Positions 1 through 7,311 of a stretch of DNA of 10,545 bases are shown here, in pieces. Positions within the stretch are counted from its first letter, which is position 1. Each line of letters opens with the position of its first letter. The stretch spans positions 1-10,545 of the forward strand of contig JAESSH010000045.1 in NCBI GenBank assembly GCA_016764205.1, given 5' to 3'. The stretch is from Sulfurimonas sp. Its GTDB lineage: Bacteria > Campylobacterota > Campylobacteria > Campylobacterales > Sulfurimonadaceae. A program made the translations under genes and the position numbers. The notes below the pieces were generated by a model that saw only the letters and a program-made list of their open reading frames with translations, searched no databases and was not told the origin of the DNA.

Positions 1-2759
1 GCCAAATCTTCAGGTGTGCCCTCTGCTATGATGAGACCACCACCGAAACCGCCTTCTGGACCCATATCTATAATCCAGTCAGCATTTTTTATCATGTCTA
101 AATTATGCTCGATTATAAGCATGGAGTTACCTAACTCTACAAATTTATGTAGTACACCTGTTAGTCTATCTACATCTGCAAAGTGAAGTCCTGTTGTAGG
201 CTCATCTAAGATATAAAGCGTTTTACCTGTATCTTTACGACTTAACTCTTTACTGAGTTTGATTCTTTGTGCCTCACCGCCTGAAAGTGTAACAGCATTT
301 TGACCCAAGGAGATGTATCCTAGCCCAACATCTACTATTGTTTTTAATTTTTGATGAATCTTAGGAATAGGTTTAAAAAACTCAAAAGCCTCATCAACAC
401 TCATAGTTAACACATCTGAAATAGTTTTTCCCTTATAAAAAACTTCTAAGGTTTGCTCGTTATAACGTGTACCATTACAAGAATCACAATTCACCATAAT
501 ATCTGGAAGAAAGTGCATCTCTATTTTTATTTCACCTTCGCCTTGACACTTTTCACATCTACCGCCCTTCACATTAAAACTGAACCTTGAAGTAGTGTAT
601 CCTCGAATCTGTGCTTCTTTGGTTTGAGAAAACAAGTTTCTAATCTCATCCATTACACCAGTATACGTTGCAGGATTGGAGCGTGGAGTTCTTCCAATAG
701 GACTTTGGTCAAGATAAATAACCTTATCAACATTTTCTAAACCTGTTATAGAAACACCAGCTACCTTATTTACTTTTCTCGCATGGTTGAGTAACTCTCT
801 TGCTGTTGGCAAAAGCGTTTGAAGCATTAAAGAACTTTTACCACTCCCACTCACACCCGTTATACACACAAAGTTATTAAGAGGAATTTTTGCATTTAGA
901 TTTTTTATATTGTTTAATGTAACATTTTTAATTTCTATATACTTATCTTGTTTTCTTCTATAAAAATATTCTATTTGTTTTCTTCCATAAAGATAGTCAG
1001 CTGTGAGTGTTTTTGCTTTTTTTAACTTATCTAAAGTCCCTGCAAAAACAACTTCCCCACCAAATCTTCCTGCTCCACTTCCAATATCTACAATGAAGTC
1101 TGCATTTTCTATGGTTTCTTTGTCGTGTTCAACAACAATAACAGTGTTTCCTTTTTCTTGCAAATTTCGAAGAGTTCGTATAAGTTTTTTAGTATCTCTC
1201 TCATGTAAGCCAATACTAGGCTCATCAAGAACATACATTACACCCGTGAGTCCAGAACCAATTTGTGATGCTATTCTAATTCTTTGCGCTTCACCACCAC
1301 TGATACTTCTTGCATCACGCCCAAGTGTTATGTAACCAAGTCCAACATCAAAAAGAAAATAAAGTCGCTCTCGTATTTCATTTAAAATAGGTTTAGCTAC
1401 CTGTGTATTTTGTTCATCTAGGTAAAGAAAGTTTTCTTTATTTGCAAACCATTCATATGTTTTTTCTATTGGCATTTCTAAAAGCTCTGAAATACCTTTA
1501 CCTGCAACACGTACGGCTAAAGATTCTTTTTTTAAGCGGTTCGAATCACAAATATTACAAACCTTCTCACTCATGTAGTCTGCGAGTTCTTTTTCATCTT
1601 TAAACATATCGTAGGCGATACGTATGATTCCAGGAAAAAGTCTTTTTACTGTATGTTTTTTCCAAAGAAACTCAACTTCTTCAATATTTCCATGCAATAT
1701 AGCTTTTTGTTGGTACTCGGGAAGGCTAGAATACTCGACTGTAATATCTATCTTATTCGCTTCACAAAAACCTTTTAAAAATGTAAAATAATAACCCTTG
1801 TTAAAACCATAAACAATTTTAACAGCGCCTTTTTCTATAGATAAGTCCTGATCTATAACTTTTTCGTGATCAAGAGCATAACGAAGTCCCAAACCATCAC
1901 ATTCAGAACAGGCTCCCTTTTGTGAGTTAAATGAAAATGAAAGTGGCTCAAGTGGGTCAAAACTTATCTTGCAATCAAAACAAGCATTATGCTCTGAGTA
2001 GTGAATACTATGTTCTTTAATCCCTAACTCTTTATGGTTCATTATGTCTATCTCTAATTCACCATAACTCTCTTTTAAAGCTTTTTCAACATCAGCAGCA
2101 ATTCTTTCTTTATTTTCAGGCTTTACAACCACTCTATCTACGACAACCTTAATAGTGTGCTTTTTCGTTTTACTTAGTTCTATTTCATCATCAAGGCGAA
2201 CCATTACCCCGTCTATCATAGCCCGTACATAACCCTTATGAACTAAAGATTCAAGCATATCAGCATACGAGCCTTTTTTCTCTCTTACTAGAGGTGCTAA
2301 AAGCACAAGTTTCGCACCCTCTGGTAACTTAGCAACTTCACCAATAATATCTGTCGCAGACATCTGCGAAATGACTTTTTTACATTTGTGGCAGTGTTGA
2401 ATTCCAACACGTGCATAAAGAAGTCTAAAGTAATCATATATTTCTGTGATAGTCCCAACAGTTGAGCGAGGATTTTTTGATGTAGTTTTTTGATCTATTG
2501 CTATAGCTGGAGTTAGTCCTTCTATTTTGTCCACATCAGGCTTTCCAATGCGGTCAAGGAACTGTCTTGCATAAGAAGAGAGAGACTCCATATAACGTCT
2601 TTGTCCTTCAGCATAAAGAGTGTCAAAAGCCAAGGTTGATTTACCAGAACCACTTAAACCAGTCATAACAATAAGTTCATTTTTTGGAAGTGTTAAATTA
2701 ATATTTTTTAAATTGTTTTCTCGTGCCCCTGTTATAACTATTACATCTTTTTTTTTCAT
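1..2759 (-). CDS. uvrA: UvrA, excinuclease ABC subunit A (3' end beyond window)
   Basis: DNA-damage recognition ATPase of nucleotide excision repair; it loads UvrB at lesions in the cytoplasm. The frame is open from the ATG at 2759 (MKKKDVIVITGARENN) to the left edge, about 919 codons against a usual length near 940, so only the C-terminal tail is missing. Both ABC modules are complete: Walker A GLSGSGKST near residue 40 and GVSGSGKSS near 641; signatures ISGGEAQR (about 487) and LSGGEAQR (about 826); Walker B LDEPS (about 512) and LDEPTTGLH. Two four-cysteine zinc sites are present: C284/C287 with C401/C404, and C735/C738 with C758/C761 (CX2C-X19-CX2C). Landmarks across the gene are in one frame, so no frameshift is seen. 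A GAGG Shine-Dalgarno lies at 2765-2768, five bases before the ATG and overlapping the stop of the upstream permease gene, which suggests co-transcription and translational coupling. Identification is firm. Confidence 0.97.
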   Translation of the reverse strand, partial: MKKKDVIVITGARENNLKNINLTLPKNELIVMTGLSGSGKSTLAFDTLYAEGQRRYMESLSSYARQFLDRIGKPDVDKIEGLTPAIAIDQKTTSKNPRSTVGTITEIYDYFRLLYARVGIQHCHKCKKVISQMSATDIIGEVAKLPEGAKLVLLAPLVREKKGSYADMLESLVHKGYVRAMIDGVMVRLDDEIELSKTKKHTIKVVVDRVVVKPENKERIAADVEKALKESYGELEIDIMNHKELGIKEHSIHYSEHNACFDCKISFDPLEPLSFSFNSQKGACSECDGLGLRYALDHEKVIDQDLSIEKGAVKIVYGFNKGYYFTFLKGFCEANKIDITVEYSSLPEYQQKAILHGNIEEVEFLWKKHTVKRLFPGIIRIAYDMFKDEKELADYMSEKVCNICDSNRLKKESLAVRVAGKGISELLEMPIEKTYEWFANKENFLYLDEQNTQVAKPILNEIRERLYFLFDVGLGYITLGRDARSISGGEAQRIRIASQIGSGLTGVMYVLDEPSIGLHERDTKKLIRTLRNLQEKGNTVIVVEHDKETIENADFIVDIGSGAGRFGGEVVFAGTLDKLKKAKTLTADYLYGRKQIEYFYRRKQDKYIEIKNVTLNNIKNLNAKIPLNNFVCITGVSGSGKSSLMLQTLLPTARELLNHARKVNKVAGVSITGLENVDKVIYLDQSPIGRTPRSNPATYTGVMDEIRNLFSQTKEAQIRGYTTSRFSFNVKGGRCEKCQGEGEIKIEMHFLPDIMVNCDSCNGTRYNEQTLEVFYKGKTISDVLTMSVDEAFEFFKPIPKIHQKLKTIVDVGLGYISLGQNAVTLSGGEAQRIKLSKELSRKDTGKTLYILDEPTTGLHFADVDRLTGVLHKFVELGNSMLIIEHNLDMIKNADWIIDMGPEGGFGGGLIIAEGTPEDL

Positions 2760-2766
2760 CTATACC

Positions 2767-3495
2767 TCAAAATATTCTATATGTTAAATAAATAACTACG
2801 AGCAAGTAAAAGCCTACTAATAATCTTTTTTGCAAAACTAAACTTACCCTGTCTTTAAGATAAATTCCTACATAAACACCTAATAATGATGCCATTCCTA
2901 TAATCACTCCTGCTTGGTAGTCAATGTGCCCCATAAACCCATGCGATATAACACCCGCAACTGATGAAAATATGACAAAAAACAAACCAGCAGAAATAGC
3001 TTTTTTTAACGGAACATGAAAAAAGCTTACAAGAATTGGAATAAGTAAAATACTCCCCCCTACTCCAATACTCATACTTATACTACCCAATACAATACCA
3101 ATAGAAAATAAAAGTATTTTATTTAATTTTATTTCTTTTTTATCTTCTTTCTTTTTTAGAAAAAGTCTCGCTAAGGCAAATAAAGCAAAACTTACAAAGA
3201 GTACCTCTAATACTACATTATCAATACTCGATGTTATATACCCACTTAAAAGCGCACCTACACTTCCACCAATACCAATAGGTAAAATCATTTTCGTATC
3301 AAGTGTTTTTTTTCTTTTATTGAGATAGCTTCCATATGTCGAACTGAAAACCATTTGTAAAACTGATACTCCAATCGCCTCTTTCATGTCATACCCACTA
3401 AATAATAATAAAGGAACTAAAATAGTTCCCCCACCTATGCCAAAAAAACCAGAGAGTATCCCTGCAAGAAGACCAAGAGTACTTAATTCAAACAT
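2767..3495 (-). CDS. TSUP (TauE/SafE) family membrane permease
   Basis: Predicted inner-membrane transporter of 242 residues, of the sulfite exporter TauE/SafE family (formerly DUF81). It is almost wholly hydrophobic, with roughly seven to eight membrane segments split into two halves by a charged cytoplasmic loop (about residues 113-126, KKKEDKKE). Each half begins with the family's glycine-rich repeat: SGFFGIGGGTILVP at about 15-28 and SMSIGVGGSILLIP at about 140-153, the expected internal duplication. Length is normal for the family. The substrate cannot be read from sequence; relatives move sulfite, sulfoacetate or other small organic or sulfur anions. The start is the ATG at 3495, with GGAG about 13 bases upstream, a rather long spacing. 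It is the first gene of a two-gene minus-strand unit with uvrA. Family assignment is confident; the role is not. Confidence 0.88.
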   Translation of the reverse strand: MFELSTLGLLAGILSGFFGIGGGTILVPLLLFSGYDMKEAIGVSVLQMVFSSTYGSYLNKRKKTLDTKMILPIGIGGSVGALLSGYITSSIDNVVLEVLFVSFALFALARLFLKKKEDKKEIKLNKILLFSIGIVLGSISMSIGVGGSILLIPILVSFFHVPLKKAISAGLFFVIFSSVAGVISHGFMGHIDYQAGVIIGMASLLGVYVGIYLKDRVSLVLQKRLLVGFYLLVVIYLTYRIF

Positions 3496-3527
3496 ACAAT
3501 ACTACTATCTCCAATATCTTTTTTGGA

Positions 3528-3533
3528 ATTATA
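3528..3533 (-). promoter_or_regulatory. Probable -10 element for the TSUP-uvrA unit
   Basis: The minus strand reads TATAAT here, 33 bases before the permease ATG, in the AT-rich gap between divergent genes. No good -35 hexamer lies at 16-18 bases, but vegetative promoters in Campylobacterota commonly lack one. Inferred from sequence and position only. Confidence 0.5.
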
Positions 3534-3578
3534 CTCAATCCTCCCTTTACTTTAATATTCTATTGATATTTTATAAAG

Positions 3579-3584
3579 TATAAT
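3579..3584 (+). promoter_or_regulatory. Probable -10 element for the cheX-fliN-fliO operon
   Basis: A perfect TATAAT lies 23 bases before the ATG at 3608, implying a leader of under 20 bases. The region just upstream is T-rich (TTGATATTTTATAAAG), as is usual for RpoD promoters of Campylobacterota. A TTGATA at 3563-3568 is only 10 bases from the -10, too close to be a standard -35. No sigma-54 (GG-N10-GC) or sigma-28 type element was seen in the gap, which fits early flagellar genes read by the vegetative sigma factor. Confidence 0.55.
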
Positions 3585-3607
3585 TAATTCAAATAAAAAG
3601 GATTATT

Positions 3608-4033
3608 ATGCTAAAAACCATAATTGAGGCCTCTGAGAATTTTTGCATACACCAAATTCGCATTACTCCTATTGTACACGATAGAATTACTAAAATAAGA
3701 ACGCTTATTGCTTATATTGACTTAGACACACATGATAGTCGAAAGTATAGAGTCTATGTCGCCTCATCTATAGCTTTCATGCAAAGAGTGTCAAAACTTT
3801 TTCTTGAAGAAGATGAAAGCGACGAGGAAACATTAATTGACATGACATTAGAGACTGCTAATCTCATTATTGGAAGTGCAAAGGTTATGGCTCAAGAAAC
3901 AAATGAAAATCCTTATACAATAGGAACTCCGTATTTTGAGAAATATGATACCTTTGATTTTGATTTTGATGAAGCAAAATTAATTCGTGTCTGTAATGAT
4001 GATTTAATTATTGCGATTAAGGAATTAACTTGA
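3608..4033 (+). CDS. CheX-like CheY-P phosphatase domain protein
   Basis: A 141-residue cytoplasmic protein without signal or membrane segments. It carries the complete active-site signature of the CheC/CheX/FliY family, [D/S]-X3-E-X2-N-X22-P, as D78, E82, N85 and P108, inside DMTLETANLIIGSAK; the spacing is exact. In that family the Glu and Asn act in hydrolysis of phospho-CheY. One site and about 140 residues fit CheX better than two-site CheC. Residues 64-75 are strongly acidic, and a second acidic stretch (DTFDFDFDE) lies near 114-122. The ATG follows AAGGA at 3598-3602 with five-base spacing. The TGA stop overlaps the TTG start of fliN, so the two are probably coupled. Function is inferred from this motif and the flagellar context; overall similarity to known CheX was not tested. 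It could instead be a structural C-ring partner resembling the N-terminal part of FliY. Confidence 0.72.
   Translation: MLKTIIEASENFCIHQIRITPIVHDRITKIRTLIAYIDLDTHDSRKYRVYVASSIAFMQRVSKLFLEEDESDEETLIDMTLETANLIIGSAKVMAQETNENPYTIGTPYFEKYDTFDFDFDEAKLIRVCNDDLIIAIKELT
4019..4023 (+). promoter_or_regulatory. Shine-Dalgarno deciding the TTG start of fliN
   Basis: AAGGA sits six bases before TTG at 4030-4032, inside the last codons of the cheX-like gene. The next in-frame ATG (4057) has no purine-rich site in front of it, so the TTG start is preferred. The stop and start overlap as TTGA. Confidence 0.65.
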
Positions 4034-4377
4034 GTAAAAAAGACAACTATAACTACATGAACGATGATGAAGCCTATGATGAAGAGAAAGAATTATCATG
4101 GATGAATTATTCTGGTCTTCTGGACATGGAAGTAATATTTACAGCGGACCTAGGTGAAACTGAAGCAACTGTTAGAGAAATATTAAAATATGAAAAAGGT
4201 TCAATAATCGATTTGAAAAAACCAGCTGGAGAAAGTGTAGAGTCTTATGTGAATGGGCGTATTCTTGGAAAAGGTGAAGTTATGGTTTATGAAAAAAACC
4301 TTGCAATTCGGATTAACGAAATTCTTGATTCCAGTGCTGTTCTTTATCATTTAGCAAAGGAAAGAAATGATAGTTAA
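4030..4377 (+). CDS. fliN: FliN, flagellar motor switch C-ring protein
   Basis: Subunit of the cytoplasmic C-ring, which sets the direction of flagellar rotation and docks the export ATPase complex. The 115-residue product has an acidic, probably flexible N-terminus (DDEAYDEEKE, about 12-21) followed by a SpoA/FliN domain (about 28-100) with typical features: LLDMEVIFTADLGETEATVR, the turn KGSIIDLKKPAGESV, VNGRILGKGEVMV and the closing LAIRINEIL. Length matches single-domain FliN rather than FliM or FliY. The start is TTG, chosen for its Shine-Dalgarno site. Downstream, its last codons contain the ribosome site and ATG of fliO (11-base overlap), so the three genes almost certainly form one transcript. 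Identification is confident. Confidence 0.93.
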   Translation: MSKKDNYNYMNDDEAYDEEKELSWMNYSGLLDMEVIFTADLGETEATVREILKYEKGSIIDLKKPAGESVESYVNGRILGKGEVMVYEKNLAIRINEILDSSAVLYHLAKERNDS

Positions 4378-5236
4378 ACTTTTTTTACTTTTACTCCTTC
4401 CGCTACTCTTAAATGCCTCTAAAATTCTTAGTTATAATATTTATGACAGAACTGATAGAGTAGACATAATGATTACTTTTGACACACCTTATACTGGAAA
4501 AATAAGACAAAGTATAAGTGCCTCTAAAATCATTATAAAACTAGAAAATGCATCCATAGAATCTACAAAATCTAAGCTAATCAATTCTCAGTTTTTAAGC
4601 TCTATCAATATTACTCCCTTGGCAACATACACAAAAATTACTGCCGTAGTTCCATCTTCAGTATTACTCAAGGCCTCAAAAACTTCCGATTCTTATGGTT
4701 TAAGACTTCGTTTTTCAAAGACTACTACTTCTAAAAATACTGCTCAAAACACGGGTACAAAATTTGCTCCAAATTCACTTTCATCTCTTCCAACAAAAGA
4801 GGACTCTAGTATTTCGACAAATTATTATATTGTTATTGCAATCTTATTTATTGGTATCATAATCTTGTTTACATTAAAAAATAAAATGAGTATTGCAAAC
4901 TCAAAAGAAAAGTCTAATTCTTGGTTATTTAAGACTGCGAATCATTCTAATAAACAAAATGCTGATGGAGTTAGCATACGATTTCAAAAAAATATTGATT
5001 CAAAAAATACTGTAGTCATGCTTGACTTTGTTGGACAAAGCTATTTACTGTTAATGGGAACAAATAATATTCTACTAGATAAGTTTACAGATAACAAGCC
5101 TAATACGCAAGATGATTTCGATAGTATTTTGCAAAATAGGCATGAAGAATTAAATGATTTTTTGAATGAAAATGAAGAAAAAGATCCTATGGAAATTTAC
5201 AAAGAAAAAGCAGCAAATATCTCATATACTGTTTAA
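4367..5236 (+). CDS. fliO: FliO-like flagellar export apparatus protein with large periplasmic domain
   Basis: A 289-residue bitopic membrane protein. Visible parts in order: signal-like hydrophobic segment (about 3-16, LLLLLLPLLLNA), a beta-rich periplasmic region (about 18-117) resembling an AMIN-type fold, a Ser/Thr/Asn-rich linker (about 118-150), one membrane helix (about 153-170), and a cytoplasmic part with a short conserved-looking strand pair (VVMLDFVGQSYLLLMGTNN, about 216-234) typical of FliO, ending in an acidic helix (about 250-283). FliO assists assembly of the FliP/FliQ/FliR export gate. FliO sequences are poorly conserved, so the call rests on topology, the post-membrane motif and position after fliN; as I recall, the Helicobacter and Campylobacter forms also have a long periplasmic N-terminus. 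AAAGGA at 4356-4361 lies five bases before the ATG, within fliN. The 3' end overlaps the convergent gene. Confidence 0.78.
   Translation: MIVKLFLLLLLPLLLNASKILSYNIYDRTDRVDIMITFDTPYTGKIRQSISASKIIIKLENASIESTKSKLINSQFLSSINITPLATYTKITAVVPSSVLLKASKTSDSYGLRLRFSKTTTSKNTAQNTGTKFAPNSLSSLPTKEDSSISTNYYIVIAILFIGIIILFTLKNKMSIANSKEKSNSWLFKTANHSNKQNADGVSIRFQKNIDSKNTVVMLDFVGQSYLLLMGTNNILLDKFTDNKPNTQDDFDSILQNRHEELNDFLNENEEKDPMEIYKEKAANISYTV
5222..5236. other. Tail-to-tail overlap of convergent coding regions
   Basis: The plus-strand fliO stop (TAA, 5234-5236) lies inside the final codons of the minus-strand gene, whose TGA is at 5222-5224. The 15-base overlap leaves no room for an intergenic terminator, and no strong hairpin with a T-run was seen on either side, so the two transcripts probably overlap at their 3' ends. 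Confidence 0.8.
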
Positions 5237-6361
5237 ATAGCTTGTTTTAAGAAGTTTTTTAATCTTTTTAATATCTGCTATTTGTAATACATAACTCTCA
5301 TCCATCATTTTATTACTATGGTAGACTTCAGTCACAGTAATTCCATAAGGGTCTTTCTTTTCTTTAGAAAGCTTACCTTCTTCATCAAAAACGTATAAAT
5401 AAAGATTTTTACGTGTCTTTTGAATATAATATGTAAGTATAATTTCATCAGAATGTTTTTTCTCTATAGCAATAACAACCCGTGTATCTTCTTTATATTC
5501 ACCTTCTTCTAAATGCAACATTGGAGCCGCCACATCCATATTTAGAAACCCTATATAGAGCTTATTATAAAGATTATGGTATCTTTGAACTTTAGAATTC
5601 ATTAAAAAGTGCATATCTAGAACATGCTTTTTATGTGCTCTAAGTGTTTTAGTAATCCAAGTCATTGTATTGTAATACCTAAATGGATACACCTTTAACT
5701 TGTGCGCTTCAAGCATTTTTTTTGAGTTTATAATTTCTTTAGCGCGAAGTTTTTTAGCTTGAGAGTTCCTTATATATTCTAATACATGTTTTGCAGAAAA
5801 CTCACGTGTAAACCAAACCTTACAATAGGGCGGAAATTGTTTTACACCGGTAGCCCCATCATTTAAAATAATAAGTGCTTTAATCTTGTAATCTGGAAAT
5901 ATAATTTCTAAAAGAGCTTTTTTCTTTCGAAGTCTTTTTCGTAATTTAAGTACCGATTTTACAAGTGTCATTTCAACAAAATAAAGTTCTCTGTCTTTTG
6001 TGATGAACATTGCATCAAATTCACTAATCTCACGACTTTTTGTTCTGTATACAATCTGTTGTTTTTCACTAATAGAAAGGGTATTGGGATGTGATTTAAA
6101 TCTATTTTGATGGTAACCTTTTAAAATGAACTTATCTATTTCATCTGAAGATTCTGCATACCGAAGAAGTTTTTCATATACAAAGTTTTCAAAAACTTCA
6201 CCCTCAAAAGAGCGAAAAGAGCTCATAAAAGAAGGGTCATCCTCTTCCATTCCTTTAGCGATTAAAGAAAGAAGATGTTTTGTATTGTAATCATAATGAA
6301 ATAAATTATCTACTATATCATCTTCATTTAGTAATTCAATTGATTTAGAAATATCTAACAT
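5222..6361 (-). CDS. Uncharacterised protein with possible PD-(D/E)XK-like core
   Basis: I do not recognise this 379-residue soluble protein by name. Residues about 48-140 have the order of elements seen in PD-(D/E)XK nuclease-fold proteins: a helix with SFEGEVFENFVYEKLL (E53, E58), a strand pair, EFDAMFI (D116), a short turn, then the strand LYFVEMTLVKS (E130-M-T, K135). The usual ExK is ExT here, with Lys three residues later, so the site may be altered or inactive. A very basic helix follows (RKRLRKKK, 141-148), then a strand (IKALIILND) and VWFTREF. The C-terminal half (about 190-379) is mixed alpha/beta without a motif I know. No signal or membrane segment. The ATG overlaps the stop of the upstream dus gene by one base (TAATG), so it is the last, translationally coupled gene of the accD-side cluster. 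The fold assignment is an inference from pattern only. Confidence 0.55.
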   Translation of the reverse strand: MLDISKSIELLNEDDIVDNLFHYDYNTKHLLSLIAKGMEEDDPSFMSSFRSFEGEVFENFVYEKLLRYAESSDEIDKFILKGYHQNRFKSHPNTLSISEKQQIVYRTKSREISEFDAMFITKDRELYFVEMTLVKSVLKLRKRLRKKKALLEIIFPDYKIKALIILNDGATGVKQFPPYCKVWFTREFSAKHVLEYIRNSQAKKLRAKEIINSKKMLEAHKLKVYPFRYYNTMTWITKTLRAHKKHVLDMHFLMNSKVQRYHNLYNKLYIGFLNMDVAAPMLHLEEGEYKEDTRVVIAIEKKHSDEIILTYYIQKTRKNLYLYVFDEEGKLSKEKKDPYGITVTEVYHSNKMMDESYVLQIADIKKIKKLLKTSYLNSI

Positions 6362-7311
6362 TAAGCCATTTTCGCATTTGTAAAATAGTCATCAAGTCTG
6401 GCTCTATATGTAGAGATATCATTAATACGGTTCACTTCATCACGAAGCTTAGAAGCACCACAATAACCTTTTGAGTATGTGTGTGTATGTTTTCTAAACA
6501 TAGCCACACCATGCTCGCCGTAAAAGTCTATCATAGAATCAAAATGCTCCATTATAATCTCATGTTTTAAAGTCGTCGATATATCTTTCTCACCGGTACG
6601 AAGTTGATGAAAAATCCAGGGAGCTCCAACAGCACCACGTCCAATCATTACACCATCAGAACCAGTATGCTCTAACACCCATTTAGCTTTCTCGTAAGAG
6701 TCTATGTCTCCATTTGCAATAACAGGAATAGATACAGCTTTTTTAATCTCAGCAATAGCGTCATAGTCAACCTCTGCTTTAAACTTACCTACCCTCGTAC
6801 GTCCATGCACAGCAATAAAATCTGCTCCACTTCCTTCAACCATTTTTGCAATCTCTACATGATTCTTTTTCTCAAACCCCAGTCGTATTTTGACACTTGT
6901 CATACTTTTGTTCGATGTATCTTTAATCGTTTGGATGATAGAACCCATTAAAGGTAAGTCGAGTAATAAAGAGCTTCCACTTCCATGACCAACAACCTTA
7001 GGAACAGGACAACCACAGTTTAAATCAATAATATCAATCCCTTCATGCATATTGAGTATCTGGGTAGCTTCTTTGACAACTTCTATACTGGAACTAGCAA
7101 TTTGAACAGAATAAGGATCTTCATTTGGACTTTTTTGTAACATATGTAAGGTTTTTGAAGAGTTATGAATAAGTGCGTTTGAGCTTAGCATCTCACTTAC
7201 TGTTAAGTCTGCACCAAATTTTTTAACAACACTTCTAAATGGTAAGTCTGTGAATCCAGCTAAGGGAGCTAATACATAAATTGGCTTCTTAAATAAGAGT
7301 TTTTTTAACAT
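6361..7311 (-). CDS. dusB: tRNA-dihydrouridine synthase, DusB type
   Basis: FMN-dependent enzyme that reduces uridine to dihydrouridine in the D-loop of tRNA. The 316-residue product begins with the TIM-barrel signature APLAGFTDLPFR (about 15-26), then SEMLSSNAL, VQIASS, and the active-site region IDLNCGCPVPKV with catalytic Cys101. Further FMN and substrate landmarks are VKIRLGF (K141), AVHGRTRVGKF (H169), IPVIANGDI and DGVMIGRGAVGAPWIF. A C-terminal helical tRNA-binding region follows (FYGEHGVAMFRKHTHTY and onward). Length is normal for the family. The subfamily (B versus A or C) is judged from the N-terminus and the GRGAVGAPW motif and is less certain than the enzyme family. The start at 7311 overlaps the end of the upstream membrane-protein gene by seven bases, with only a close AGGA before it, so coupling is likely. 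Confidence 0.93.
   Translation of the reverse strand: MLKKLLFKKPIYVLAPLAGFTDLPFRSVVKKFGADLTVSEMLSSNALIHNSSKTLHMLQKSPNEDPYSVQIASSSIEVVKEATQILNMHEGIDIIDLNCGCPVPKVVGHGSGSSLLLDLPLMGSIIQTIKDTSNKSMTSVKIRLGFEKKNHVEIAKMVEGSGADFIAVHGRTRVGKFKAEVDYDAIAEIKKAVSIPVIANGDIDSYEKAKWVLEHTGSDGVMIGRGAVGAPWIFHQLRTGEKDISTTLKHEIIMEHFDSMIDFYGEHGVAMFRKHTHTYSKGYCGASKLRDEVNRINDISTYRARLDDYFTNAKMA

Noticed and set aside
1003..1603. Two plus-strand open frames of 110 and 66 codons.
   Set aside because: They lie antisense inside uvrA, whose minus-strand frame encodes intact ABC and zinc motifs across the same bases; their products look like random translations.
3563..3568. TTGATA as a -35 box for the flagellar operon.
   Set aside because: Its spacing to the TATAAT at 3579 is 10 bases, far below the usual 16-18.
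5236..5262. Possible terminator after fliO (CTTGTTTTAAG followed by T-runs).
   Set aside because: The stem would be only about three base pairs and lies within the coding region of the convergent gene.
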